The translations under genes and the position numbers were made by a program. The notes below the pieces were generated by a model. It searched no databases. It had not been told where the DNA came from and saw nothing but the letters and a program-made list of their open reading frames with translations. Shown here in pieces: positions 22,873 through 34,600 of a stretch of DNA of 64,000 nucleotides (positions within the stretch are counted from its first letter, which is position 1; each line of letters opens with the position of its first letter). Origin of the DNA: Hymenoscyphus infarciens (Eukaryota; Ascomycota; Leotiomycetes; Helotiales; Helotiaceae); the NCBI GenBank assembly GCA_001414345.1, contig LLCB01000022.1, positions 186,001 through 250,000 on the forward strand. Reading direction: 5' to 3'.

Positions 22873-24167
22873 GGTGAGGGCGTGTAACTTTGAGAGCCTG
22901 AAAGTGAGAGCCTGCAAGTTAATGAGGCCTTCGCGGGGGGTGATGTAAGATATTTGGATTATGTTTGCGGATATTCGTATGAATCGCGAGCTGGTTAGAG
23001 GAGGTCAAAATTGACAGGGATTATTTACGGTCACGTGGGTTTTATTTCCAGCTGCTCATGAAACTCCTCGATATAAAGTCCAGTTAAAAGTGGAGAATAG
23101 AGCTTTCTTCCTGATCTTCTGGAGTCGTCTGAGCTGCTTGATGATTGGATTTTGTTATTTGCAAGTTCTTTTCCCATTCTTCACATCATTATTGCTCTTT
23201 ACGTCACCAACTTACCAGAGATTAGACATGGGACTGTTACCCTCGTCATGAATTCCAAAAAAAAGTTAAGAAGAACTAGATGACCAATTGTTTCATCTTG
23301 ATACAACAGTTAATAGGATTAACGACGGAACAAATGAATTGGAAGAGAAGGTAGTCTGCCTACTACTTTTGATGCTCAGCTACGAATCCAAACATCCCCT
23401 GGAGCTTAACCGAGAAATGAACTTTGAACATAATCATCAGCAACCAAACGCAAGCACACATACTAGCCAGATTATTGTTCGCATCAATCGTAAGCTCATA
23501 CTATGAGCTACAATATTACATACAAATATCTGCAAGTCGCTGACAAAATTGGACAACCCCTCCAGCAAGTGCTGAGAACTCGCGTAAAAGAAGACCTTCC
23601 ATGCGACCGCGCTCACTTCCAAATTCCCATTCACCATATATTTTCTACCACCCATTTTAATTGCTTACTCCGTGCTCGGAAGCTGTGCTCTCTGAAATGC
23701 TCGATCCCTAGCTGCCTCGATTCTCGTGTTCCTTCGTAGTTCAAAAACTAGTAGAAGACTAGATAATGACGTTCAACGGTTCTCGCACACTTCACAATTA
23801 TTTCCCAAAAATCACAACTTTAAGACCACCGATTGCGGGAAAAGATTCTAGAAGCGACCTATTTCCGTTTTGATCATCCTAATAGAAGACTACCGTCGCG
23901 ATCGAAGCTAACTTCCCCAAGCTCTTGCTGGAGAAGTCACCTACCACTCTCCACTAGCGGTTTCCTATCTTTCCCAAAGCACTATTGAGCAGAATAAAAT
24001 CTCGCCATTTCCCTCTTTTGTTCTCCAGTGAACTTTCCAGGACTTCCATCCAACCGAGAAACGAAGATCAAACACTCGTTTACTGCGCTTCTTCAGGTTT
24101 TCGCCTTCCCACACACACACCAACTTCTTCTTACCTTCTCGGTAAATATTTACATCAAGTCTCAGAA
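22873..24167. other. Divergent intergenic region
   Basis: Shared upstream region of CWC27 (minus) and the Asn/Tyr-rich gene (plus), about 1.3 kb. The plus frame is open from 23985, so the leader of the downstream gene may be partly translatable. No repeats or RNA genes seen. Confidence 0.4.
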
Positions 24168-25409
24168 ATGGCTCCCCGAGAACACATCCCAGTCACCGGC
24201 TACTCCACTTATAGCTCATATCACCCAGCTTTTGGAGCGACCATCAATTACAATGGGTCACTCCCTACAAATGGGGATGGCATCAATAGAGCAAGCTCGT
24301 ACCCATGGGGTGTCACCAACAATCAATTCAACAGCACTGGAAACTATTCTGGAGTTTACGACCCAGTCAGAGACTACTCGGGGGCCGCTGGTCCCCATTT
24401 CAACCCCAATTACTATAATACCTCCAACTACGCCAACAACGGAAATAACTCTGGTGACACTGGAACATACCCAAACGCTTTTCAATCAGAAGCCTACGCT
24501 CATTTAAATAACAGTAACGACCATGGAACCTCCCAAAGCCAAATCCAACATCAAAATGATGCTACTCAATTCAATCTTGGAAACAGCTATGGCAATCATG
24601 GTCCATTTTACAACACCAATCAATACAACGCCTCAACTCAACTCAGCAATGGTAACCGCTACCGCGCCATCGGAACAAACCAAAACGCCTATCACTCCGT
24701 GGCTCCTACCCCTTTCAACAATGGAAATGATTATGGCTTATACTCATTTCAAAGCCAAAATCCAGGTTTCTATGCCTCCAGACAATTCAATAGTGGAAGC
24801 AATCATGACTCCCGGATTCCAAATCAGCAGGAGCATGAAGATATAAGCAACAGTTTTCGAAGAATGTCTTTTAATCAAACACCTGGCCACGGGAGGCCAG
24901 GGAGAATTCAAAAGATTCGACGAACACCTGCTAGAGGTTTTCTCGGAAGACAATCGGAAGCCAAGCTCAGAGTAGCATCTCTCATGAATCCAGAGGCGAG
25001 TGGAAGTCCCGAAAAACCGGTACGAAGTCCAACAAATGTCACCCCAAATCAAGAGTCCAGCATCCAAGTTCCTCAGAGTCTTCCAAGTCCCGAGCTACAT
25101 GTCCAAAGCCCAGTTTGGTACCAAGACTGGAACAGTCGAGCAGTGCAAGAGCCACAAGAAGTGCAGCCGGCACAAGAGGAATATCAACAAGAAGTACAAC
25201 AACGACTGGGAGAACCAATAATCCACACCGCGAAAAGCACAGCAATGAACATTCTCACCCGTTCCTTCTTGGATGGTCCACCAACTGCTAACCCCAATGT
25301 GAATTTGGACTGGTTACAGTATGGAAACGACAACTGCGGACCGCCCACAGTTGAACCCAATGGAGAAAACTTCCACAAGAAGATGGAAGAATCGCTGCGA
25401 CAATCCTGA
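24168..25409 (+). CDS. Asn/Tyr/Gly-rich hypothetical protein
   Basis: A 413-residue frame starts at MAPREHIPVTGYSTY. Residues 1-220 are very rich in Asn, Tyr, Ser and Gly, like a prion-like or low-complexity domain. A basic patch follows at about 240-290 (GHGRPGRIQKIRRTPARGFLGRQ is the region; Arg/Gly-rich). The last third is Pro/Gln/Glu-rich and ends in KKMEESLRQS. No signal peptide, membrane segment or known domain is visible. The basic motif could bind nucleic acid and the low-complexity region could drive condensation; both are inference. The frame is open upstream to 23985, but the upstream part lacks the compositional bias, which supports the start at 24168. Confidence 0.7.
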   Translation: MAPREHIPVTGYSTYSSYHPAFGATINYNGSLPTNGDGINRASSYPWGVTNNQFNSTGNYSGVYDPVRDYSGAAGPHFNPNYYNTSNYANNGNNSGDTGTYPNAFQSEAYAHLNNSNDHGTSQSQIQHQNDATQFNLGNSYGNHGPFYNTNQYNASTQLSNGNRYRAIGTNQNAYHSVAPTPFNNGNDYGLYSFQSQNPGFYASRQFNSGSNHDSRIPNQQEHEDISNSFRRMSFNQTPGHGRPGRIQKIRRTPARGFLGRQSEAKLRVASLMNPEASGSPEKPVRSPTNVTPNQESSIQVPQSLPSPELHVQSPVWYQDWNSRAVQEPQEVQPAQEEYQQEVQQRLGEPIIHTAKSTAMNILTRSFLDGPPTANPNVNLDWLQYGNDNCGPPTVEPNGENFHKKMEESLRQS

Positions 25410-25757
25410 TTCAGAAAATCTATCTACGGAGGCCCGGTCGCATGGGAGAGGAACATCGTGAATATGGACAGAACAACTCCTAACACTGGCTGAATAAAGA
25501 TCGTGATCCATTTGGTCTCTCCTTCCGTCGATACATATTGGCTTTCAAACACTCTTTCCTTTTACAATCCCCGCACGAGAACCACTGCCTCTCAACTAGG
25601 AAAAAAAGCTACGTGAACTCAAAATCGCAACAGCCAGTCAATCAATGTTCAAATCCAACACCGCTCTTGCCATGAGTGCACCTTATCACCCTGTCTAGAA
25701 TATTACCTATCCAAGACTATTTGAGGTTCAAACCTCCTCCAACAACACGCCCGAATT

Positions 25758-26312
25758 ATGTCGCAGGATCCCAGAGAAAGCAGGAACAATGGACGAAGTT
25801 TACTCATTACCACACTTCACTTGAGCTTGGACTCGGAATTAAAATCATTCACCACAGCGCCGAGGATCGCTTCCAAAAACTCAAGTCCTCACTGGCATTC
25901 AAAGCCACACCACCCACCAGAAATCCGGGCTCAAAGGTTGGGATAACCATGACTCCTCTATCGACCGGAAACACAAGAACTTCAACGGAACCTTCGAAAA
26001 AACAAAAAGCAAAAGCCCAGAGACAGCTTTCGCAAACACAAAACCCCACGCTGGATCAAACCTCACAGCACAGAAATCTTCAATACCCCTCTAATAAACT
26101 CCCTCACCTCATTCTTCTCCCCACCCGAGAAAGAATATTTTGGGAAACTGCCACTGGAAGAAACAGAATACCTGGAAATCGAGTTGACTGGTAAACGACA
26201 CGAATTTCTGAGAACCCGAAAACAGGACCACTGCCACCGATACCACCACGCCAGCCCGAAAGCAATCAGCAACCATGGGAGGAAACATCACGCATTGAAA
26301 CAAGGGAGGTAG
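25758..26312 (+). pseudogene. Possible broken or spliced coding region
   Basis: Three plus-strand frames look partly coding. The frame of 25758 (MSQDPRESRNNGRSLL) ends at TAA near 25941. The same frame reopens after a TGA and runs to TAG at 26310 with good-looking sequence (FFSPPEKEYFGKLPLEETEY). A second frame from about 25850 to 26096 is also open. There are few GT dinucleotides, and no canonical donor/acceptor pair joins the parts cleanly. Either a real gene has an unusual intron or this is a degenerating gene. I do not recognise a family. Confidence 0.3.
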
Positions 26313-27255
26313 AGGGTCGGCCTTCGACGGGATGTAGATTTTGCGATTATTGTGGGGGATATGGGACGTTGTCTTCTTTGTATAGTTTTGGGAGTGTTGG
26401 GCAGATGTGGAGAGAGAGCTGTTATTTCGGGGAAGATGGGGTGTAGGGTTTCGCAGACGGATTACCTTGGGTGTTATGTAGACGTGGTATAGAGATTGGA
26501 GTATAAGGAGTTGAGAGGGAAGGGATATATTTGTATAGAGAGCGGAAGGAAATGCAAGAACGGATTGGGAATTCAGAATTGGAAACGCAAATTAGAGGAG
26601 TTGGTACAGTTACCAAGGGGAAGAAAGCTCTTGTTTGGGTCACTGGATGATCATTGATATGAGGACGGAAGAAAATTAATACAGTTATCTGTTTCTCTTT
26701 TTGTAGCACAGGGCTACCTTGATTGTTCCAAGAAACTTAGGATACTGAAAGTCAATTGTTCTAATCCCTCCGCATGTGAAGTCTATTGTTTGAGGCTCCC
26801 TATTTGGGTCAATGACGATGGAGAGTCTTACACAAGGAATTTGTAGTTGGAGGTTGGTCTAAAGTGAATATCACCTTTGCTGCAGACCGTTATTTCAACA
26901 ACACTGAGTTGATTCTTCGTGGAAGTTAGAATTCTTTACTTCTCAAACATAATTACTATACAGCGCTTACCATTGCTTTTAGATTAGAACCACGAGTTAC
27001 TGTCATTTTTGTCTTCACCTTCGCTGACACTTGGACACCCAGTTCCAGCCATTTCAGGATTCACCACAACAATGACCCTAGTATTTCCTCCTCATATTGT
27101 CGCGTGGAAACAAATACGCAAAGCACGTCTGCCAGCTTAACTTAAAACAACCACACCCAGAGTCCTCTACAAAATATCTATAGGAACAGACAACATCTCC
27201 ACTCTAAAAATACAGCCCCAAACTCGCGATCAGGAACAAGAGAGAGATAGCAAAA

Positions 27256-27804
27256 ATGGAAAACAAACCCCCACGTCCTTATCACCACCGCACACGTCCC
27301 TCGCATCCAAAATCCAGAAACCAAACAACAAACCAAGCGACCAATTCCCCCAGCCCACAGCCATCAACCTCAGCATCAATGTCCAACCCCTCTCAAACTC
27401 GCACGCCCAAAAGGCCCATCACCCCACCAATCGTATCCTCAACCCCTCGTGCTCAAGAGACCAAAACTACCCCATCTACCCACTTCCAACTCGCATTCCA
27501 ACCCTCGTTCCCAATCTCACTTCCGTCTCAACCATCAAATGCAACAACAACAACATGTCCCCACCACGCCTCAGCCACCACATCCAACACTGAAACCACA
27601 ACTTCTAACACCCAAGGAGAAGGAGAAGGACAAGAACACGAACAAGAATTTACAGAAATCACAGAACCTGAGCCCATCCCCTCAACAGGAGATCTATATT
27701 GTGATCACCACGGACGAACAACAACTCGAACGAATTACAAGAAATTACAGTTCCTAGAGGAGTTTGGACGGAGTGGGGTTTGGGGTCAGTGGAAGGGGAT
27801 TTGA
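27256..27804 (+). CDS. Thr/Ser/Pro-rich hypothetical protein
   Basis: This 182-codon frame starts MENKPPRPYHHRTRPSH. Most of it is Thr, Ser, Pro and Asn-rich. The last 60 residues become acidic and then mixed (TEITEPEPIPSTGDLYC, YKKLQFLEEFGRSGVWG), which looks more protein-like. No signal peptide or domain is seen. A second frame (27449-27757) is also open with Gln/Lys-rich sequence, so the true frame is not certain and the ORF may be chance in a C/A-rich stretch. Confidence 0.35.
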   Translation: MENKPPRPYHHRTRPSHPKSRNQTTNQATNSPSPQPSTSASMSNPSQTRTPKRPITPPIVSSTPRAQETKTTPSTHFQLAFQPSFPISLPSQPSNATTTTCPHHASATTSNTETTTSNTQGEGEGQEHEQEFTEITEPEPIPSTGDLYCDHHGRTTTRTNYKKLQFLEEFGRSGVWGQWKGI

Positions 27805-28540
27805 ATCCATGTCATATAAAGATCTTATAAGCCGGTATACATAGACTGTAGAGGGCGCCGATCTAGGAGTGTTGGCAATATTCCGGGGTATTTTTGAGAT
27901 CATCTAGAGGGATGTCGGAAGGAATTTGCAAAGATCATGTGTTTTTCTTATATCCTTGTTAGGGAAGAAGAGAGCAAGGGATAGAGGAAGAAACGAGAGA
28001 GAGGATCTAGCATGGAAATTGTGGATTTGTTGGGGGTACAGCGATCTAGATCGGAAAGGGAAAGCGTTGGTAGTGATGGATATGAATTTTGATCCTGCTC
28101 CGATGAAAATTGATATGAAGATTCGGGCTGTTGGCTGGGAACTGGCATAGGTTCATATGTCAGTTTTTTCTTCTTTCTTCAAATAAGACCAGGGGAATCA
28201 AATCTATCAAACGAAGTTACAAACAGATTTGGGGAATCGAATTTCGGAAGCAATTGAGTTCATTGTTCCGCGATTTCTAGCACAATAAGTTCTCATGGGT
28301 GTGCGTGGAACAAAGAGTCGATGAGCCGAGTTTTGATGCAGGAATTTGTAAATGATCTAGAACGGAATTCATATGTCCTCCGATGCCAGTTTCTCTAACA
28401 GGACTTTGGTAAACCAATTTGATCATCTTGGTGGTGAAATATCCGATGCTTGATCCGGCAGGTCGCCACATTTCATTCAATGGTATGTCCATCACTCTTA
28501 TACAATCCCAAATTTATTTCCTTTCTGGTATATTTTTGAT
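27805..28540. other. Intergenic, 3' flanks
   Basis: Holds the 3' flank of the weak ORF above and the 3' UTR of deoxyhypusine synthase. No gene, repeat or RNA feature is evident. Confidence 0.4.
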
Positions 28541-29949
28541 CTATTTTCTAAGGGTGATTGGGTCTTTAGCGAATGTGGCGGCGACAATCAGAGGGAAACA
28601 AGCTGTAGCTTCCAAGTAGACCTGAATTGCGAGTTAGCTTTTGGGCATGACTTGAATGTAAAATTGGATGGTACGATATTTGTTTTTCTTCTGCCTCTTT
28701 CGGAAGATACAGAAACGAGACGAAAGCAACAAGAAGGAAAATGAGATGAGAATTACGAACTTTAACACTATCAGCCCCCATCTTAATCTTCCCCCAACTC
28801 ACAGCCTCATCCGGTCTCGCACCAGCATCACTCCCATCAAACTCCTGCGCCGTATTGATATACACAGCGCTCTCAGCACCATTTCTCATCAAACATGCAT
28901 TGGCAATATGGTGTTTTACCACTCCTCCACCTAGTATTATCATTCCTGCTCTTTTCGCACGAACAGCCATGGTATTGATTTTCCGCACATCCTCAATGGT
29001 ATCCATAATCAATCTTCTCGGCGATGCCCGGAAACTATGGAAGTACAACATATCACCCAAACTACCATCCGTAAGTGCCGGACAAAATATAGGGATATTA
29101 TTTTTCGCCGCCCAGTACAAAACAGAACTCTCATCATTGATTTCCAAACCGAGTCGATGAATAATTTTACTAGGCGTCCATACTAATTTCTCATCTTGTG
29201 GGATCTTCGGGTCTGCGGCCGAGGCATCTTGTTCGTCGAGAAGTTTGTCGAGGATGGGTTGTACCCAGTCTTCGAATTTGCAGTAATTGGAATTTGGAAC
29301 GATGAGATTTCCGATACGATTCAACCCCTTGGCGCGGAGAGAGGCGCCGGGTGTGCTGAATGCACCCATGTATGTGTCGCCTAGGCATTTTATTATGTCT
29401 TCTTCAATTCCTCCTGCTGTGGTGACGATGGCGGATACGTAGTTGTGCTCGGCGAGGAATCGAAAGGTGCCTCGCAGGCCGGAGGATATTAGATTCGAGG
29501 TGTATCCAAGGAAGATAGTTGTCTTTTCTCCGGTTTCTGGTTCACGCCATACTCGCTGGGGATGGTCAGCTGTGGTGTTTTGGGGATGGCGATTTTGGGG
29601 GCATGGAGGGGTAATGGAGGGGTACAAGGCAGCACATCAGAAACCTTACCATGTCGTTGATGATTCGGACGGCCTCCCCAATGGCACTGGCTTGAAAGCC
29701 CATATTGCTCATAGGATTGATGAGATCGTCAATAGTGATGGGTCGACCTGCGAGTTTATTAAAGTCGAGCTCTTCGACTTTTTGGGAGCCTGCAGGCATT
29801 TCTCCTTGGACGAGGACAGCATCTGCGACCGAAGATGGCAGAGACTCTTTCTCTTTGACTGTAGATGTGCCATTAGGCTCTGCTGCTAGTTCTAAGGAGG
29901 CCATTTCGATTGTGATGGCGTGGTCTAGTTGTGGTGTTGAGGCTGGCAA
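28541..29949 (-). CDS. dys1: Deoxyhypusine synthase
   Basis: Three exons, 29650..29949, 28761..29555 and 28541..28621, are joined in phase over introns of 94 and 139 bp (donors GTAAGG and GTTCGT) and encode 391 residues. The enzyme transfers the aminobutyl group of spermidine to one lysine of eIF5A, using NAD, in the cytosol. Family landmarks are intact: [49 protein letters not shown] and [14 protein letters not shown]. The catalytic-lysine motif DEAVSWGKI lies near the end of exon 2. The last exon gives [17 protein letters not shown], matching the conserved C-terminus. Start [21 protein letters not shown] is the first Met of the frame; MASLEL 15 codons later is an alternative. It is divergent from the Snt1-like gene. 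Confidence 0.95.
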
Positions 29950-31415
29950 AGAAATATTTTGGAGGTCGAAATTTCGATTTCCCTAAGGTACTGGCACTTG
30001 GAAAATTTACCAGACAACAGACATCCTTACCTAGAACTCACCTAACAGCTTTCATACCGGGGAAACGAATCTTGAACAACTCCTAATCTATAAGTTGGTA
30101 TTACGTACAAGGTAACAAGGCAAACAATGGGAAATGGATCGAAATGGCGGAATAAAATTCTGACCTGGACCTTCAAGGTTGGTGGTGTTGGGGTGACACA
30201 CTCAATATATTCAATATATACTTGGTAGAATTAACACAAGTACAGCTTTACGCTTTACGCTTTACGCTTCAACCAAAACAACAGGTACGGAGTACGTCAG
30301 CATGGCGACAGTCTACGTATACGACGACTTAAACTATCTTGATGTTCAGGCCCTTTGGTGTTACAACTTAGTTCACACCAGCAACCCAGTCCAGCCTCTC
30401 GGCAGACAGACAAGAAGAGCCGAAGTAGATACGTACAGAGGTAGTAGACTAGTAGTACCTCTCTCGTTATTCTAAAAAACTATTGCACAACGGAAAGTAT
30501 TCGCCTGGATATTCTAAGAGAATAGAAGTTCAGATATCTAGGCCAATTTTCCATCTTGTTCTTATATGTTTAAAAAGTGAAGACCTAGGTAGCTAGCCAA
30601 CCCCTGCACGTGCCCTGGAAGGACAAGGCCAGGACAAAGCCTCAACTCCTCGCGTGAAATTTCTGTCGGCACCAGTGGCAGTTTCCGAATTATGAATTCC
30701 GAATTTGGGGTCGCTGCGTGGGGACGCTTGACTAGCGTCAATTAAAAGCGGCGCTGCATTCAAATTGGGGGGCCAGGGCAGATGGCCAGACGCCACCTGC
30801 AGACCAGAAGTGTGCAGGGGTTCCTCTTTGAGACTGGAAGTCGGCAGAGATCAGATTTACGAGGATAAGGATACGTACTTACAATCACTTTCTTCTAGAA
30901 GCCGCGTTCTGGGAATCACCCACTTGACCACCGACACCGACAGGCTTCCATCTCCTTTCTACCCTTTCTACTGCTTTGTTGTGTTATTGTGTTATTCCAA
31001 CCTAAACCGCCCAACGAACCGCCACCTTGGCAATACGACCTAAGCGACCTTGAGTCGTTCAGACGTCACCTTGCGACGGATTTCGAGAGCCGCTTTTTGA
31101 GCCCCCGCTCACTGCCTAGGTGAGGTGGCTCCCGGCTGGAGCACTTCCATTCCAGCCACACCTCAAAGGTCAAAAGTACACTAAGGTTTTAGCGTCAAGC
31201 CTTCGAACATGCTCTGTGCACCTGCACCAGCATAAGGACTTCCTCTGAAGACGCATCAACAACCTCATCCAGGTTAAAGAGACCCAACACCTACACCACC
31301 TACACCACCTACACCACCTTCTTCACGTCCGATCCATCGCCTTCATTGATCGTCGTACCACCACACTCCTTACCACACCACCCACCAATCGACCCCCCCC
31401 CCAGTCCACTGACTA
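29950..31415. other. Divergent promoter region of DHS and the Snt1-like gene
   Basis: About 1.5 kb with no coding gene. It contains three tandem GCTTTAC units at about 30246-30268, TTCAATATAT repeats near 30205, TACACCACC repeats at about 31287-31318 and a run of C at about 31396-31404. These are likely leader or promoter sequences; the region near the Snt1-like start is C-rich, as in many fungal leaders. Confidence 0.45.
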
Positions 31416-31601
31416 TTGTCTACTCCTTCCCACGCCCGTCGCCGCAACCCAACATCTCATGTGTCCGTCGGCTGCACCATAGGTAGATCTGGACGTGGGG
31501 TTCACCTGTTGCACCACCGCTCTCATTCGGCCTTTCAACATCAACAACCTTACCTGCTGCGTCGTCGTGCAAACCTCTGGGGCCATTGCCCAGCATCATG
31601 A
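31416..31601 (+). other. Upstream ORF abutting the Snt1-like start codon
   Basis: A 61-codon frame, MSTPSHARRRN onward, ends with TGA at 31599-31601, directly followed by the main ATG at 31602 in the same frame. A second, eight-codon frame (ATGAATGTC to TAA, 31598-31621) overlaps the main start. If transcribed as drawn, these could limit translation of the long ORF. Alternatively a leader intron removes them. Confidence 0.4.
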
Positions 31602-34600
31602 ATGTCAGTCTTCTCCCCTAACCCTAACCGCCGCCTAGCTAGGCTGACATCGTCCAGGTCGTCGCGAAATCAAGGATATGATACCGCCGAGTCTCGACGC
31701 TCACCTCGAGATCGGTCCCCAGGACGATACAACGACCCGCGCGATACTGATCAATACAGAGGAGGCGCCTTTCGCGGGGGAGGCGAACGTCGTCGGTCCA
31801 TCCCAGATGCACGGTCAAACCACAATGCCTTTGCTTCGAATAGAGAGCTCTTCACCGAACCCACCCGGCGCGAATCTGCAAGGGATTTCCCCTCGCGGGA
31901 GCCTCCACGCGGTCCCAAAGTAGGACACGTTGGTCCAAAGGCATTGCTAGATGCCCCAACCGGTCCTCGAGCCTCGACATATGGCGAGTTTCGAGGCGAC
32001 CCCGGATTTCGAGGAGACTTTCGAGGCCGTGGTGGGCGCGGTCGAGCGCGAGGCTGGCGAGATGATAGTCGAGATCGAGGACGGGATACCGACCGTGAAT
32101 ATAGGGACAGAGATCGTAGAGATGAGCGGGGTCCACCCCCTTTCCGGGACGATAGAAGCCGTGATCGGGAGAGATGGGAGCGCGATAGCTTTAGGGGCCG
32201 GAGAGCTTCGTCTCCTCAAGGCCGAGGTCGATCGCCAAACTATGGAGCTCGTGATTCGAGAGATGGCCCACCTAGCTTGGATCTGGATCGAACACACCGG
32301 AACCCGAGAGATGCTCCGCTGTCAACAGTATCGCCCGGTTCAGATATCAACCAGCCATTTGTGAGGGGCTATGGCAGAGCGAGAGGCGGCCGAGGACGTG
32401 GGAGAGGTGCATACTACGATGACTACCACAGACCAGCATCAGTACGAAGCCGCTCTCCCGAACCAATTTTTACCCGTCGACCTTTACAATCCGCCACCCC
32501 TCCTCCCCAAGTACCTGCTTTTGGCTCGACTTCAGTAAGGGCATCAACACCCGTGACCTCGACATATCCTTCCCTCCCATACGCTGCTCCTGCTGGTGCT
32601 CTGAATTTGGCCTCTGCATCTTCATTGCCTGCTTCAATACCCACAGGACCTCGGGTAGGTGGGCTAGGGCCGCCCCGTCAGACAGTTAATCTTGGAGGAG
32701 GCACCAAGCAAACCTCATCAACATGGGCGAAACCTTATGACCGACCCTCCCCTGAGATGCGGGACGGGTTTGGAAGAGAAAACGAACTGTTCCCCAATCA
32801 TGCGAGATACGACGGGTCGGCCCAAGACAATGTATCAATTAATGGCTCAGTGAATGAGGACAACTCGCACTCTTCCAATATCCAGACTCGGCCAAATAAC
32901 GATCGACCGATCGAACTATTTCCTGATAGACAGGAGACAGTAACCAAGAAGCGCCATCCATCTCTTGGAAGACGCCAGCCGAAGGTTCCGTCACCAGCAC
33001 CCGAAGATTCGGATATCGAGTCGGATTCTGATTCTGCGGATGAACTTGGTGATACCTATTTTGAGGAAAATATTGCGAAGCTCCAAGAAAGTATCAGGGC
33101 AGAGAAAGAGAGAAATCCACTACTACCTCGGCAAACGCCAGTTGTTGCTTCAGATTGGCATTCATTCATACTACCGATCATCGATAACACTGCTGACGAG
33201 ACTTGTGAAGCTCCAATCACTCATCACGAGTCCAAATCTGAGCAACCAAAAGAGGTTTCTCCTCCCATACCGGCTCCAGTGCCAGTCAGCAAAGCGGAAA
33301 GTCCTTTGGCTACCAGTGTTCCCGCAGAGATACCCACGAAAGAACTAGATATGGTCACCGAGTCCGCGCCTAGAGTACCGACACCCACAATTAAACAGTT
33401 ACCGGATGAAGTCGAAAAAAGCCCCGTTGAAGAGCTACCTGTTGAAAAGGAGAAGAGCCCGGTCGAAGAGTCACCAGTGGAAACCACATCGACCGAGAAC
33501 ATTCCAATCGAAGAGAACAACAGTAAAGATGCCCCAGCGGAGGAAGCACCAATTGAGGAACCTTCAGTTGAAAAGACACCGCCTGAGAAGGTTCCTGCTG
33601 AGAAAATTGAAGTATCACAGATAGAATCTGAGGTGCCTATTACATCTGTTGCTTCCGACACGAATGATACGGAGATGGTTGATGAAGTCGCACAACAACC
33701 TACTGCTATACAGGCAGTTATAGAAAGCGCCATCCGGGACCGAAATTCAGAAGCCAACAGTGAACCTGCGCGCGAACCCCCAGCAGCTTCGGAACCGGGT
33801 GATATTCCCATTTCTCCTAAAACCAATGGTTTTCATCTACCTTCTGGCACGGCAATAGACCACAAGGAGAATACAGAGCCTGCACCCAGTACCTCAGCGC
33901 CTATCAACAAAGTTCAAGATGTGGAAATGTCAAATGGCCATAGTGCAATGGATCTCGATGAAACCGAGGAACAATTATCCAACCAACCAACGACTAATGG
34001 TACCAAGATTTCTCCAAGGATTGGCCAATTTGAGGAAAGTGAGGGATCCACCACTGCACGCGAAAGGGAAGAAGAGCTTGAAGCTGTTCGCCGGATGATG
34101 ATGACTCCACCGCTGAGCAGCTTGCCGAAATCAAAGGTCACGTGTTTCTGGGATAACCCGGATCTCGTCGCAGAACTGGAAATCCGAAATGTCAAAGTGG
34201 AAGCCGAAGTCCGGAAGCACGTGCAAGAAACAAAGGCACGCAGAAAGATGGAAGAGGAAAGTGAAGGCAGGGCGTGGGCGAAACGGTACTATGAATATCG
34301 AAAGTTTACCGACTTTTCGATGGATCCGGCTGCCGTGCGTAGTAGGGAGAAATTTAGTGCTTCTCGAGCTCGAGCTGAAGCAGAGGCCGCTGCCCCTTCT
34401 TTGTCCTCCATTGCATCAGCAAATTCCAAGCCCGAAGGTCGCCGCACGGGAAGATGGGCCACTGAACATGACTTTGAGAGAGTTTTGCGTGAATCTGAAT
34501 TGGAGGCCAAAGAGAAAAAGGATCAAGATGAACGTGTGGCCAGAGCCAAAACTGCGAGTGCGAAGGAAGCTACGATTCCTGTCATGATGGATGGTCAGTG

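Noticed and set aside
31616..31629. Telomere-like CCCTAACCCTAACC
   Set aside because: There are only two units and they lie inside the coding sequence of the Snt1-like gene (encoding SPNPN), so this is coincidence, not an internal telomere.
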